Source: Leptotrichia sp. oral taxon 223 (GTDB lineage Bacteria > Fusobacteriota > Fusobacteriia > Fusobacteriales > Leptotrichiaceae). Taken from it: a stretch of 64,000 nucleotides of DNA. The translations under genes and the position numbers were made by a program. The stretch is taken from assembly GCF_013394795.1 (NCBI RefSeq), contig NZ_JABXYU010000001.1, positions 1,798,001 through 1,862,000 on the forward strand, given 5' to 3'. Shown one piece after another: positions 34,902 through 42,587 of this stretch (position 1 is its first letter; the number at the start of each line of letters is the position of its first letter). Below the pieces are notes generated by a model. That model searched no databases. It worked only from the letters and a program-made list of their open reading frames with translations, and was not told the origin of the DNA.

Positions 34902-35441
34902 ATGGAATTAATTATACACGATTTAGATAATGAAAAATTGGAAAATTTAAAGTGGGAAATTGAAAAAAAGGAAAAAATTATGGATAAAATAAAAGAGAGC
35001 ATAGATCAAAAGAAAATAATCGATGATGAAGATATATCTATAATTTGTGATAATAATAAAATTAAAAGCTGCATGGGATGTTTTGAATGCTGGATTAAAA
35101 CTCCAGGAAAATGTAAAATTAGGGATGGATATGAAAATTTAGCAAAATTATATTCAAAAGCGGACAAAGTTGTGATTATAAGTCGATGTGTTTATGGTTC
35201 TTACAGTCCATTTATAAAAAATGTGCTAGATAGGACAATTCCATATTTATTGCCATTTTTCAAGTTTAAAAATAAAGAGATGCACCATATCACACGAAAT
35301 AAAACAAAATTTGACTTAAATGTATATTTTTATGGAAAAAATTTGTCACAAAATGAAAAGATAGCTGCTAAAGAAATAGTAAAGGCTAACAGTGTGAATT
35401 TAGACGTAAAAAATTTTAAGGTTTCTTTTTTAGAAGATTAG
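34902..35441 (+). CDS. Flavodoxin-like / iron-sulfur flavoprotein-type protein
   Basis: 179 residues. ATG 34902 is chosen as GGAAGGTGAG sits just before it (GTG 34893 lies inside that site). SCMGCFECWIKTPGKCKIRD is the cysteine motif of NADPH-dependent FMN reductase/iron-sulfur flavoproteins; VVIISRCVYGSYSPFIKNVL fits the flavin-binding region. The usual N-terminal GSxR loop is replaced by a charged stretch, so FMN binding may be altered. It is followed 14 bases later by a related gene and is probably regulated by the TetR protein. Confidence 0.75.
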   Translation: MELIIHDLDNEKLENLKWEIEKKEKIMDKIKESIDQKKIIDDEDISIICDNNKIKSCMGCFECWIKTPGKCKIRDGYENLAKLYSKADKVVIISRCVYGSYSPFIKNVLDRTIPYLLPFFKFKNKEMHHITRNKTKFDLNVYFYGKNLSQNEKIAAKEIVKANSVNLDVKNFKVSFLED

Positions 35442-35455
35442 GAGAATGATGAAAT

Positions 35456-36085
35456 ATGAAAATTAGCATAATAAATGGAAGTCCGAAAGTAGGCAAAAGT
35501 AATTCTGAAATATTAGGAAATTATCTCTTATCCTTGCTTAAAGGAAATAAAATAAAAAAATATTATTCAATTTCTGTTAAATTAGATGATAAAATTAAAA
35601 ATGAAATTCATAGCAGTGATATTTTAATATTTCTTTTTCCCTTGTATGTTGATGGGATTCCATCCAATCTGTTAAAATTACTTATAGAATTTGAAAGGGA
35701 AAAAGTTATAAAATCTGGGACTAAAATTTATTGCATAGCGAATAATGGATTTTATGAAGGTAAACAAAATCGGTTGGCAATTTTGCAGATAAAAAATTGG
35801 TGCGAGAAAGTTAAGGCAAACTGGGGACAAGGAATTGGTGTGGGTGCAGGAGAACTGTTGCCGTATTTAAAAAAATATAAACTGGGGCAAGGACCACTCA
35901 AAAATTTAGGTAAGGTATTAGATAAATTTTCTACTAATATTCTAACTCTAAAAAGTGATGAGGATATTTATATAAATCCGAACTGGTTAAAAAGTCTATA
36001 CTTTTTTCAAGGCTCAATTTCATGGATTTTAAAAGCCAGAAAGAATAATTTGAGAATAAGGGAACTTTTTAGAAAAACCTTCTGA
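35456..36085 (+). CDS. NAD(P)H-dependent oxidoreductase, flavodoxin-like fold
   Basis: 209 residues. The start MKISIINGSPKVGKSNSEIL is the phosphate-binding loop of the flavodoxin/FMN-reductase family, and ILIFLFPLYVDGIPSNLLKL fits the second flavin contact. It complements the preceding gene, which keeps the Cys motif but lacks this loop, so the pair may act together. GGAGAATGATGA precedes the ATG. Confidence 0.8.
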   Translation: MKISIINGSPKVGKSNSEILGNYLLSLLKGNKIKKYYSISVKLDDKIKNEIHSSDILIFLFPLYVDGIPSNLLKLLIEFEREKVIKSGTKIYCIANNGFYEGKQNRLAILQIKNWCEKVKANWGQGIGVGAGELLPYLKKYKLGQGPLKNLGKVLDKFSTNILTLKSDEDIYINPNWLKSLYFFQGSISWILKARKNNLRIRELFRKTF

Positions 36086-36108
36086 AAATTTTTCTCCAGA
36101 AGGCTTTT
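36077..36108. terminator. Bidirectional terminator between convergent genes
   Basis: CCTTCTG / CAGAAGG stem with T run on the plus strand and A run on the other side. Confidence 0.8.
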
Positions 36109-36120
36109 AAATATATTTTA

Positions 36121-37173
36121 TTATTTTTCTTTTTTCTCAAAATATTCCCTAACAATCGGAACAACTTTTTCTCCATAAAGTTTTATTGATTTCAGCACTT
36201 CTTCGTGAGGCATTGAACCAACAGGCAAATGTAGCATAAATCTGTCTAATCCCAGCTCTTTGATTACTTTAATCATTTTATTTGCAACATCTTCTGGAGA
36301 GCCTACGAACATTGCACCATCAGGACCTACTGAATTTAGGTATCTTTCCTTGCTTAATGGAGTCCAATGTGGACGTTCCTTTGAGATTTGATCCACAAGA
36401 GTTTTTGTAGGCCAGAAATATTTTTCTATGGCTTCTTCAGTTGTATCCCACACAAATCCCCAAAAATGTGCTGCAACTTTTAATTTTTCAGAACTATGTC
36501 CGATTTCCTTTCCGAATGTTCTGTAAAGTTCGATTAATTTTTTGAATGCCAATGGATTTCCTCCGATAATTGCATATACAATAGGAAGTCCCCTTTCGGC
36601 GATTTTTAATGTGGAATCTATGCTTCCGCCAGTTGCTACCCAAATTGGCAGTTTTTCATTGACAGGGCGTGGGTAAACACCTTTGTTATCAACATCGTGG
36701 GTAAATTTTTCACCTTTCCAGTTCAAAATTTCATTTTCGTTTATTTCAAGGAGCATTTCCTTTTTTTCTTCAAATAATTCTTCATAATCCTCAAGATTAT
36801 AGCCAAATAACGGGAATGATTCTGTAAAAGAGCCTCTTCCAAGCATAATTTCAGCACGTCCGTTTGAGATGGCGTCTATTGTTGCAAAGTTTTGAAAAAC
36901 TCTTATCGGATCGTTGGAGGAAATATTTGTTGTGGCACTTGAAAGTTTTATGTGCTTTGTGTTGACTGCTCCTGCGGCAAGTACTATTTCTGGAGCTGAT
37001 ATAGCAAAGTCAGGACGATGATGTTCTCCAATTGCATAAATATCTAATCCCAATTTATCAGAAAGTTCAATTTCTTCAATCACATTTCTTATACGTTCGC
37101 CGTGAGAAATTACTTTTTGGCTTCCTTCAAGCGGTGTAGTTTCCCCAAATGAGCTAATTTCTAATTCTAACAT
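36121..37173 (-). CDS. LLM-class flavin-dependent oxidoreductase
   Basis: A 350-residue luciferase-like monooxygenase-fold protein: IEEIELSDKLGLDIYAIGEH, HHRPDFAISAPEIVL, LSSATTNISSNDPIRVFQNF, IDAISNGRAEIMLGRGSFTE, LPIWVATGGSIDSTLKIAER. It is expected to use reduced flavin on an aldehyde-like or quinone-like substrate. It is the last gene of a minus-strand set starting with a VOC dioxygenase and a hydrolase; the ribosome site GGAAGTG precedes the start. Confidence 0.92.
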   Translation of the reverse strand: MLELEISSFGETTPLEGSQKVISHGERIRNVIEEIELSDKLGLDIYAIGEHHRPDFAISAPEIVLAAGAVNTKHIKLSSATTNISSNDPIRVFQNFATIDAISNGRAEIMLGRGSFTESFPLFGYNLEDYEELFEEKKEMLLEINENEILNWKGEKFTHDVDNKGVYPRPVNEKLPIWVATGGSIDSTLKIAERGLPIVYAIIGGNPLAFKKLIELYRTFGKEIGHSSEKLKVAAHFWGFVWDTTEEAIEKYFWPTKTLVDQISKERPHWTPLSKERYLNSVGPDGAMFVGSPEDVANKMIKVIKELGLDRFMLHLPVGSMPHEEVLKSIKLYGEKVVPIVREYFEKKEK

Positions 37174-37209
37174 ATTAATTCACTTCCTTTTTTTGTTTTA
37201 TTTCATATT

Positions 37210-37791
37210 TTATTTTTTATAAATTTCTTTTAGTTTTTCAACTTCAATTTCTGTTAATTCGTGTCCGCTGTCAAGCAGGATTATTTCAAAATTATCGTAT
37301 CCAATATTTAAAAGCTGATTTTTTAATTTTACTACATCTGCGGCTGGAGCCATTAAATCTAAAGCGCCTGTTGTAGCAATAATTTTATTTTTTTCAGGCT
37401 TTTTCGTAAATTGCCAATCGAAATTTGATGGATGTAAGAGTATAGTTGTATTGGCAATATCCGGGCGTTTTTCCAAAAGTCCGAGAGTAAAGTTTGCTCC
37501 GTTGGAATATCCGATGAATGTTATATTTTTATATTTTGAAATATCCATTGAATCCCAGTTTTTTAGAAATTCGTCGATTCTTTCTGAATAATCCTTTTTA
37601 TCGACTTTTCCGTTTACAAGCGGATTAAAGAATCTTCTATTTTTTCCAGTCCCCACATTCCCCAAAAAGCTGATTACACTTGCATGGGAGTCCAGTTCGC
37701 CAGTCAAAAATAGCAAGTTGCTTTCGTTTCCGCCAGTTCCGTGAAATAGGACAAATAAATTGTCTGTTCCGTTTATTAATAAATGTTCCAT
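37210..37791 (-). CDS. Alpha/beta hydrolase (MhqD/carboxylesterase-like)
   Basis: 193 residues. FVLFHGTGGNESNLL is the oxyanion region, GYSNGANF holds the nucleophile Ser (G-x-S-x-G), TGALDLMAPA the acid, and DSGHELTEIE the His. Resembles phospholipase/carboxylesterase proteins such as B. subtilis MhqD, which is linked to quinone resistance. It lies between a ring-cleaving dioxygenase-like gene and an LLM oxidoreductase, which supports that role. Confidence 0.85.
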   Translation of the reverse strand: MEHLLINGTDNLFVLFHGTGGNESNLLFLTGELDSHASVISFLGNVGTGKNRRFFNPLVNGKVDKKDYSERIDEFLKNWDSMDISKYKNITFIGYSNGANFTLGLLEKRPDIANTTILLHPSNFDWQFTKKPEKNKIIATTGALDLMAPAADVVKLKNQLLNIGYDNFEIILLDSGHELTEIEVEKLKEIYKK

Positions 37792-37824
37792 TTTAAATAC
37801 TCCTTTTCTTCTTTTTTTTAAATT

Positions 37825-38784
37825 TTATTCAAATTTAAGGCTTAGATTTTTTTCAATTCTTTCTCTTTTTCTTTCCAAAAATTCCGGTAAAAATAATGGA
37901 ATTTCATCGAAGTCCTGTCCTTGTTCAGGCAAATCCTTTGAACTTCTGTCAAGTGGAGTCGCAGTTTCAAATAGAAGATGGTTTGATTCCCTGAAATAAC
38001 TTGAAACCATAAATTCCCTGTTTTTTATTCCTGAATTTAAATAATTTTTTTCGTCAATTTTTTGCTGTAATTCTTCCAAATCATCCACACTTTCCACACC
38101 GAACGCAATGTGATGAATACCACCAACACCATTTCTTTCCACAGCGGAATTCTTATCTTCGATAATATGTATTTCATGTTTGAATGGACTGTTTTCAGAT
38201 TTAAAAAGACTTATTTTCCAGTCGTAAAATTTTGTTTTGCCATATTTTTTGAATCCATAATAATCTTCAAGTATTTTTTGAGTCGGCTCTGTGTATCTTA
38301 CACGCAAATAAACATCTCCAATTCCTAAGATAGCATGTTCTTTCGGTATTCCTTCCTTAACAAAAGGATTCATTTCCCCAATTTTTTCATTTCTGTAAAC
38401 AAACCCCAGCTTTTGTCCATCTTCATCTTCAAATCTCAGAATTTTCTGATTATTGTATTCTTCGATTCCATAATGAAGCACATCGAACTCATCCAGCCTT
38501 TTTTCCCAAAAGTACAAAGATTCTTCAGACGGAACCAAAAACATAGTTCTTTCAATCGCATTTGTCCCAAATTTATTTTCTCTTGCCCCCTTCATTTCAA
38601 AAACTGTAAATTCTGTACCTTCACGCCCCGTTTTATCCCCAAAGAACAGATGATACATATTTGAATCATCCTGATTGACAGTTTTCAAAATCAATTTTAA
38701 TCCTAAAATATTATGATAAAAATTATATGCTTTTCTAATATCGCTTCCTAATACTGAAACGTGATGTATTCCTGTATTTTTCAT
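37825..38784 (-). CDS. Ring-cleaving dioxygenase of the VOC family (MhqO-like)
   Basis: 319 residues made of two glyoxalase-fold halves: GIHHVSVLGSDIRKAYNFYH at the start and GGIHHIAFGVESVDDLEELQ in the second half, each with the metal-ligand His; SNHLLFETATPLD has a further conserved Glu. This is the layout of MhqA/MhqO/MhqE dioxygenases that open hydroquinone-type rings. First gene of the minus-strand set, transcribed away from an HxlR regulator. Confidence 0.9.
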   Translation of the reverse strand: MKNTGIHHVSVLGSDIRKAYNFYHNILGLKLILKTVNQDDSNMYHLFFGDKTGREGTEFTVFEMKGARENKFGTNAIERTMFLVPSEESLYFWEKRLDEFDVLHYGIEEYNNQKILRFEDEDGQKLGFVYRNEKIGEMNPFVKEGIPKEHAILGIGDVYLRVRYTEPTQKILEDYYGFKKYGKTKFYDWKISLFKSENSPFKHEIHIIEDKNSAVERNGVGGIHHIAFGVESVDDLEELQQKIDEKNYLNSGIKNREFMVSSYFRESNHLLFETATPLDRSSKDLPEQGQDFDEIPLFLPEFLERKRERIEKNLSLKFE

Positions 38785-38837
38785 TTTAATAACCTCTTTT
38801 CGATTTTATATTTTTTCTTTTTTATTTTTATGAATGA

Positions 38838-38890
38838 ATTATAACACGAGTTATTTTAGTATACAAGTACGTACAAAAAAGTGCTATAAT
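38838..38890. promoter_or_regulatory. Divergent promoters with palindrome between HxlR and dioxygenase genes
   Basis: Minus strand: TTGTAT (38861-38866) and TATAAT (38838-38843), 17 bases apart. Plus strand: TATAAT at 38885-38890. AGTATACAAGTACGTAC lies between, with the perfect palindrome GTACGTAC at 38867-38874, and overlaps both -35 regions. A good place for the HxlR regulator to bind. Confidence 0.65.
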
Positions 38891-38928
38891 ATACAAAAGT
38901 ATAGAAATTTAAAAGAGAGGTTTTGAAC

Positions 38929-39285
38929 ATGGAAAAAATTGAAAAAATAGAGCCAAATTTATGTAAAATAGACGATGGACTTGATACGATAACAGGAAAA
39001 TGGAAATTACCAATTTTACTGCACATTATGAAAAATGGAACAATGCGTTTTTCAGACTTAACCCGTGCAATTCCAGCAATTACCCAAAAAATGCTCACGA
39101 AAAATCTGAGAGAATTAGAAGAAGACGATTTGATAAGCCGTTTTTCCTATCCGACAATTCCGCCAAAAGTAGAGTATTCGTTGACAGAACACGGAAAAGA
39201 GCTGGAACCGATTATTGACGCACTTCATGAATGGGGGATAAAGCATAGGGAACATATTATGAAATTATTTGAAAATAAGATGTAA
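38929..39285 (+). CDS. HxlR-family regulator (YodB-like redox sensor)
   Basis: 118 residues from ATG 38929, 8 bases after AAGAGAGG. Winged-helix HxlR pattern: ITGKWKLPILLHIMKNGTMR, FSDLTRAIPAITQKMLTKNL, RELEEDDLISR, VEYSLTEHGKEL. A single N-terminal Cys in EPNLCKIDD is at the place of the reactive Cys6 of YodB, the quinone and diamide sensor of B. subtilis. The divergent dioxygenase, hydrolase and oxidoreductase genes are the probable targets. Confidence 0.88.
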   Translation: MEKIEKIEPNLCKIDDGLDTITGKWKLPILLHIMKNGTMRFSDLTRAIPAITQKMLTKNLRELEEDDLISRFSYPTIPPKVEYSLTEHGKELEPIIDALHEWGIKHREHIMKLFENKM

Positions 39286-39424
39286 AAGTTATGATTATTC
39301 TGCTCAAATTTCAAGATTATTTAATTTTGTCAGTTTAATATTAAAGGATTTAAGTATATTATGAAAAAACAGTTGAAAATTGAAAAATAAACACTTTATA
39401 GTTAATAATTTTAAAATATAAAAT

Positions 39425-39460
39425 AAAAAAGACTATCTTAAAATATTAGGACAGTCTTTT
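39425..39460 (-). terminator. rpsT terminator
   Basis: Read on the minus strand: AAAAGACTGTCCTAA pairs with TTAAGATAGTCTTTT (two G-T pairs), followed by T6. It can also act for the convergent HxlR gene. Confidence 0.8.
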
Positions 39461-39518
39461 CTGTGTAATTGTTAATCTTAAAAAAATTTTTTTAAAATCA
39501 ATCAGTGGCAAAAAAAAA

Positions 39519-39785
39519 TTAATTTGCCAATGAATTAACTTTTAATGTCAATCTAGATTTTTTTCTTGATGCAGTGTTTTTCTTAAGAACACCTTTTGTT
39601 ACAGCTTTATCTAATTCTTTATATGCTACGCTTAATGCTGATTTAGCTTCGTCGACATTTTTAGCTTCAACAGCAGCAAGCACTTTTTTTACGAAAGTTT
39701 TAGTTCTGCTTCTAATAGCTTTGTTTCTAGCTGCATTTCTTTCACCGATAAAAACTCTTTTTTTAGATGATTTTGAGTGTGCCAT
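39519..39785 (-). CDS. rpsT: 30S ribosomal protein S20
   Basis: 88 residues, full length, very basic and helical: MAHSKSSKKRVFIGERNAAR, NKAIRSRTKTFVKKVLAAVE, LDKAVTKGVLKKNTASRKKS. A primary rRNA-binding protein of the small subunit. GAAAGGAG precedes the ATG. Single-gene transcript with its own terminator and a probable promoter at 39859-39887. Confidence 0.97.
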   Translation of the reverse strand: MAHSKSSKKRVFIGERNAARNKAIRSRTKTFVKKVLAAVEAKNVDEAKSALSVAYKELDKAVTKGVLKKNTASRKKSRLTLKVNSLAN

Positions 39786-39858
39786 TTATTTCTCCTTTCA
39801 ATAATTTTTACTTATGAAATAAAATGCTATATAATTTAATATATGCAAATTACACAAT

Positions 39859-39887
39859 ATATTATCATTTTTTTCAACAAAAATCAA
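39859..39887 (-). promoter_or_regulatory. Probable rpsT promoter
   Basis: Minus strand TTGATT and TAATAT, 17 bases apart, about 75 bases before the start codon. Confidence 0.5.
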
Positions 39888-39930
39888 GCTATAAAGAATA
39901 AATTTTTTTCTATTATCTTGATATTAGGTT

Positions 39931-40162
39931 ATTTTAATCAATAAATATTTTTTTGTTGTTTATATGTTTTTTCTTTTTTTATAAAGCAAAGGGGAACAAT
40001 CGCTATCCCCTTTGCAAACCCAGCTCGTCTAAGCATTTTTTTGAAATGAAAACTAAACTCACTTTTTAATAAAAGTTATACCAACTCTTTAGATATTTAT
40101 CTTTTTAAATGTTTTGAAAAAGCTCAAACAGTAGTTTTCATTCCAAAAAAATCACGACATTT
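39931..40162 (-). repeat. Structured intergenic repeat, copy B (long-loop form)
   Basis: Sense strand is minus. Arms at 40034-40056 and 40131-40152 pair along about 20 bp with a G-T pair on the sense strand; between them GTTTGAGC and GTGAG flank an insert of about 65 nt similar in its ends to that of copy D. Second hairpin 39986-40015: stem GCAAAGGGGA / TCCCCTTTGC, sense loop AGCGATTG. Tail ends with the ATTAATCAAAATA-like motif at 39931. Faces away from copy E. Confidence 0.75.
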
Positions 40163-40243
40163 TTAATTTAATCATAAACAACTATTTTGATTAAAAATTA
40201 TAATTAAAAAAAAGATTCTGTAAATTTTAAAATAAGTAAAATT

Positions 40244-40453
40244 TCGTTAAAGAAAAAACAACTGTTTAAGATTTTGGAATGAAACCTGTGATATATTTAG
40301 TTAATTGTGTTAAAATAATCTTTATTCAAAATCGAGTTTTATTTTTTCTTTATAAGAAAGTTTTGCGTAAAGCGGGGTTGTAAGGGCATGGCGTTTGATG
40401 CCCTTACGTTAAAATAAATTAAAAATATAAAAAAATAATGATTAATCAAAATA
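40244..40453 (+). repeat. Structured intergenic repeat, copy E (long-loop form)
   Basis: Arms TAAAGAAAAAA (40248-40258) and TTTTTTCTTTA (40342-40352) pair perfectly. AAGCGGGGTTG follows, then hairpin 40380-40407 with stem GTAAGGGCAT / ATGCCCTTAC and loop GGCGTTTG, the same loop as copy D on a different stem. Tail ends ATTAATCAAAATA at 40441-40453. With copy B it occupies most of the 800 bases between rpsT and gpmI; no gene is seen there. Confidence 0.72.
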
Positions 40454-40511
40454 ATTTATAACATAATAAATTTAGAAAAGAGTTTTTTAAGTAATTTTTT
40501 ATTCAAATTCC

Positions 40512-40540
40512 TTGATAAATTTAGAAAAAATCTGTATAAT
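40512..40540 (+). promoter_or_regulatory. gpmI promoter
   Basis: TTGATA and TATAAT separated by 17 bases, about 48 bases before the start codon. Confidence 0.7.
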
Positions 40541-40587
40541 AGATATAGAAAAAGAAAGTTATTTAAAAAATGGAAGGAAGAATGCTT

Positions 40588-42123
40588 ATGAAGAAAAGAC
40601 CAGTAGTTTTAATAATTTTGGATGGATGGGGGATGAACCATCATGATAATGAAGTTGATGGAGTAAAATTGGCTCATCCAGTTAATTTTAACAATTATCT
40701 TAAAGAGTATCCTCATACTGAACTGAGAGCGGATGGAGAGTTTGTTGGGCTGCCTGAAGGACAGTTTGGAAATTCGGAAGTTGGGCATACAAATATTGGT
40801 GCAGGAAGAGTAGTTTACCAAATGTTGCCAAAAATTTCAAAAGCTATTAAAGAAGGTACAATTTTAGAAAATAAAGTGCTATCAGATATTATGGAAACTA
40901 CAAAAGCGAACGGAAAAGCTTTACATATTACAGGATTGACTTCTGACGGCGGAGTTCATTGTCACATTGAGCATTTAATCGGATTAGTTGATATGGCTAA
41001 GAAAAAAGGATTGACAGAAGTTTATGTTCATGCGATTATGGATGGAAGAGATACTGCTCCTGAAAGTGGAGTGGAATACTTGGCACAATTACAAAAAGCA
41101 TTGGATGAACTTGGTGTAGGAAAAATCGCTACAGTTGTTGGAAGATATTATGCAATGGATAGGGATAACAACTGGGACAGAGTGGAACTTGCCTACAATG
41201 CCTTGACTTCTGGAGAAGGAAACTTGGCAGCAACTGCTGAGGAAGCAATCAGAAATTCTTATGCAGAAGGAATTACAGATGAATTTGTAAAACCTGTAAA
41301 AATTGGTTCAAAAGACAATGGATTGATTAAAGACGGGGATGGCGTAATTTTTGCAAACTTTAGACCAGACAGAGCTAGACAGTTGACTAGAACATTTATT
41401 GATCCTGAGTTTAAAGGATTTGAGAGAAAAGTTTATCCTAAAGTAAACTTTGTAACAATAGCTCAATATGATGCTACATTTAGTTTACCTGTGGCATATC
41501 CGCCTGAAACAATTATAAACGGATTTGGAGAAATTGTATCAAGAGCTGGATTGATTCAAGTAAGAACTGCAGAAACTGAAAAATATGCGCACGTTACATT
41601 CTTCTTCAATGGCGGAAAGGAAGAGCCTTACCCAGGAGAAATCAGATTATTGTCTGATTCACCGAAAGTTGCAACTTATGACTTGCAGCCTGAAATGAGT
41701 GCTTACAAGGTTAAGGAAAGATTGCTTGAAGAATTAAATACTGGAAAAGTTGATACAGTTGTATTAAACTTTGCAAATCCTGATATGGTTGGACATACAG
41801 GAAATGTTGATGCTGTTATTCAAGCTTGTCAGGCGGTAGATAACTGTACAGGTCAAATTGTAAGAAAAGTGCTTGAACTTGATGGTGCGGTATTAATTAC
41901 TGCGGATCATGGAAATGCTGATTTGCTGGTAAATCCTGAAACTGGCGAACCTCATACAGCGCACACTGTAAATCCAGTTCCATTCATTTTAATTACAAAC
42001 GATATGAAAGATGCAAAATTGAGAACAGATGGAAAACTAGCTGACATTACTCCAACAATGCTTGATTTATTAGGATTGGAAAAACCGGCTGAAATGGATG
42101 GAAGTACATTAATTATAAAATAA
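40588..42123 (+). CDS. gpmI: 2,3-bisphosphoglycerate-independent phosphoglycerate mutase
   Basis: Interconverts 3- and 2-phosphoglycerate in glycolysis. 511 residues from ATG 40588, 7 bases after AAGGAAG; in-frame ATGs at 40570 and 40582 are too far or too close. Metal and catalytic motifs: LDGWG (Asp12), GQFGNSEVGHTN (Ser63 is phosphorylated), GGVHCHIEHL, HAIMDGRDTAP, FRPDRARQLTR, NFANPDMVGHTG, ITADHGNAD, EPHTAHTVNPVPF. Own promoter and terminator. Confidence 0.98.
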   Translation: MKKRPVVLIILDGWGMNHHDNEVDGVKLAHPVNFNNYLKEYPHTELRADGEFVGLPEGQFGNSEVGHTNIGAGRVVYQMLPKISKAIKEGTILENKVLSDIMETTKANGKALHITGLTSDGGVHCHIEHLIGLVDMAKKKGLTEVYVHAIMDGRDTAPESGVEYLAQLQKALDELGVGKIATVVGRYYAMDRDNNWDRVELAYNALTSGEGNLAATAEEAIRNSYAEGITDEFVKPVKIGSKDNGLIKDGDGVIFANFRPDRARQLTRTFIDPEFKGFERKVYPKVNFVTIAQYDATFSLPVAYPPETIINGFGEIVSRAGLIQVRTAETEKYAHVTFFFNGGKEEPYPGEIRLLSDSPKVATYDLQPEMSAYKVKERLLEELNTGKVDTVVLNFANPDMVGHTGNVDAVIQACQAVDNCTGQIVRKVLELDGAVLITADHGNADLLVNPETGEPHTAHTVNPVPFILITNDMKDAKLRTDGKLADITPTMLDLLGLEKPAEMDGSTLIIK

Positions 42124-42178
42124 AGTTTTATAATGGAAAAATAATGCAAAAAACAATTAAAAAATAATAATATTAAAG

Positions 42179-42217
42179 AAATCTCTCTAAAATTTATATA
42201 AAAAGAGAGATTTTTTT
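42179..42217 (+). terminator. gpmI terminator
   Basis: AAATCTCTCT / AGAGAGATTT stem followed by T7. Confidence 0.85.
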
Positions 42218-42218
42218 G

Positions 42219-42587
42219 TTGTAATACAAATAAAAAAGTGCTATAATAATACGAAAACTAAAAAAATTAGATTTGGATTTGAAATATAATTAAAAATTAA
42301 AATAATATAATTTAAAAAGTCAATCAGTTTGAATAAATTTAAATATATTGTTAAATAATTTAAACATGATTGGCTATAATTATGTAAAAAAAATAAATTG
42401 TAATTGTTACAGAGTAATAAAGATTCAAAATTAAAAAATGATAATAACAGTGTTTATATAAAAAAATTTAATTCCTTTGTCAGAGAGTGGAGAAAAATAA
42501 TAGAACTAAAAATTTAAAAATGCTGTGTTTATTGGAATTTTTATACTTTTACAAATGGCTAAAAAAATTAAAATAAAAGGAGAAAAC
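42219..42587 (+). promoter_or_regulatory. Promoter and long leader of the giant autotransporter gene
   Basis: TTGTAA (42219-42224), 17 bases, TATAAT (42242-42247) lie right after the gpmI terminator, giving a leader of about 330 nt. Near 42356-42376 it holds TTTAAACATGATTGGCTATA, similar to the terminal motif of the intergenic repeats, which itself ends TATAAT and could be a second -10. No gene is seen in the leader. Confidence 0.5.
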
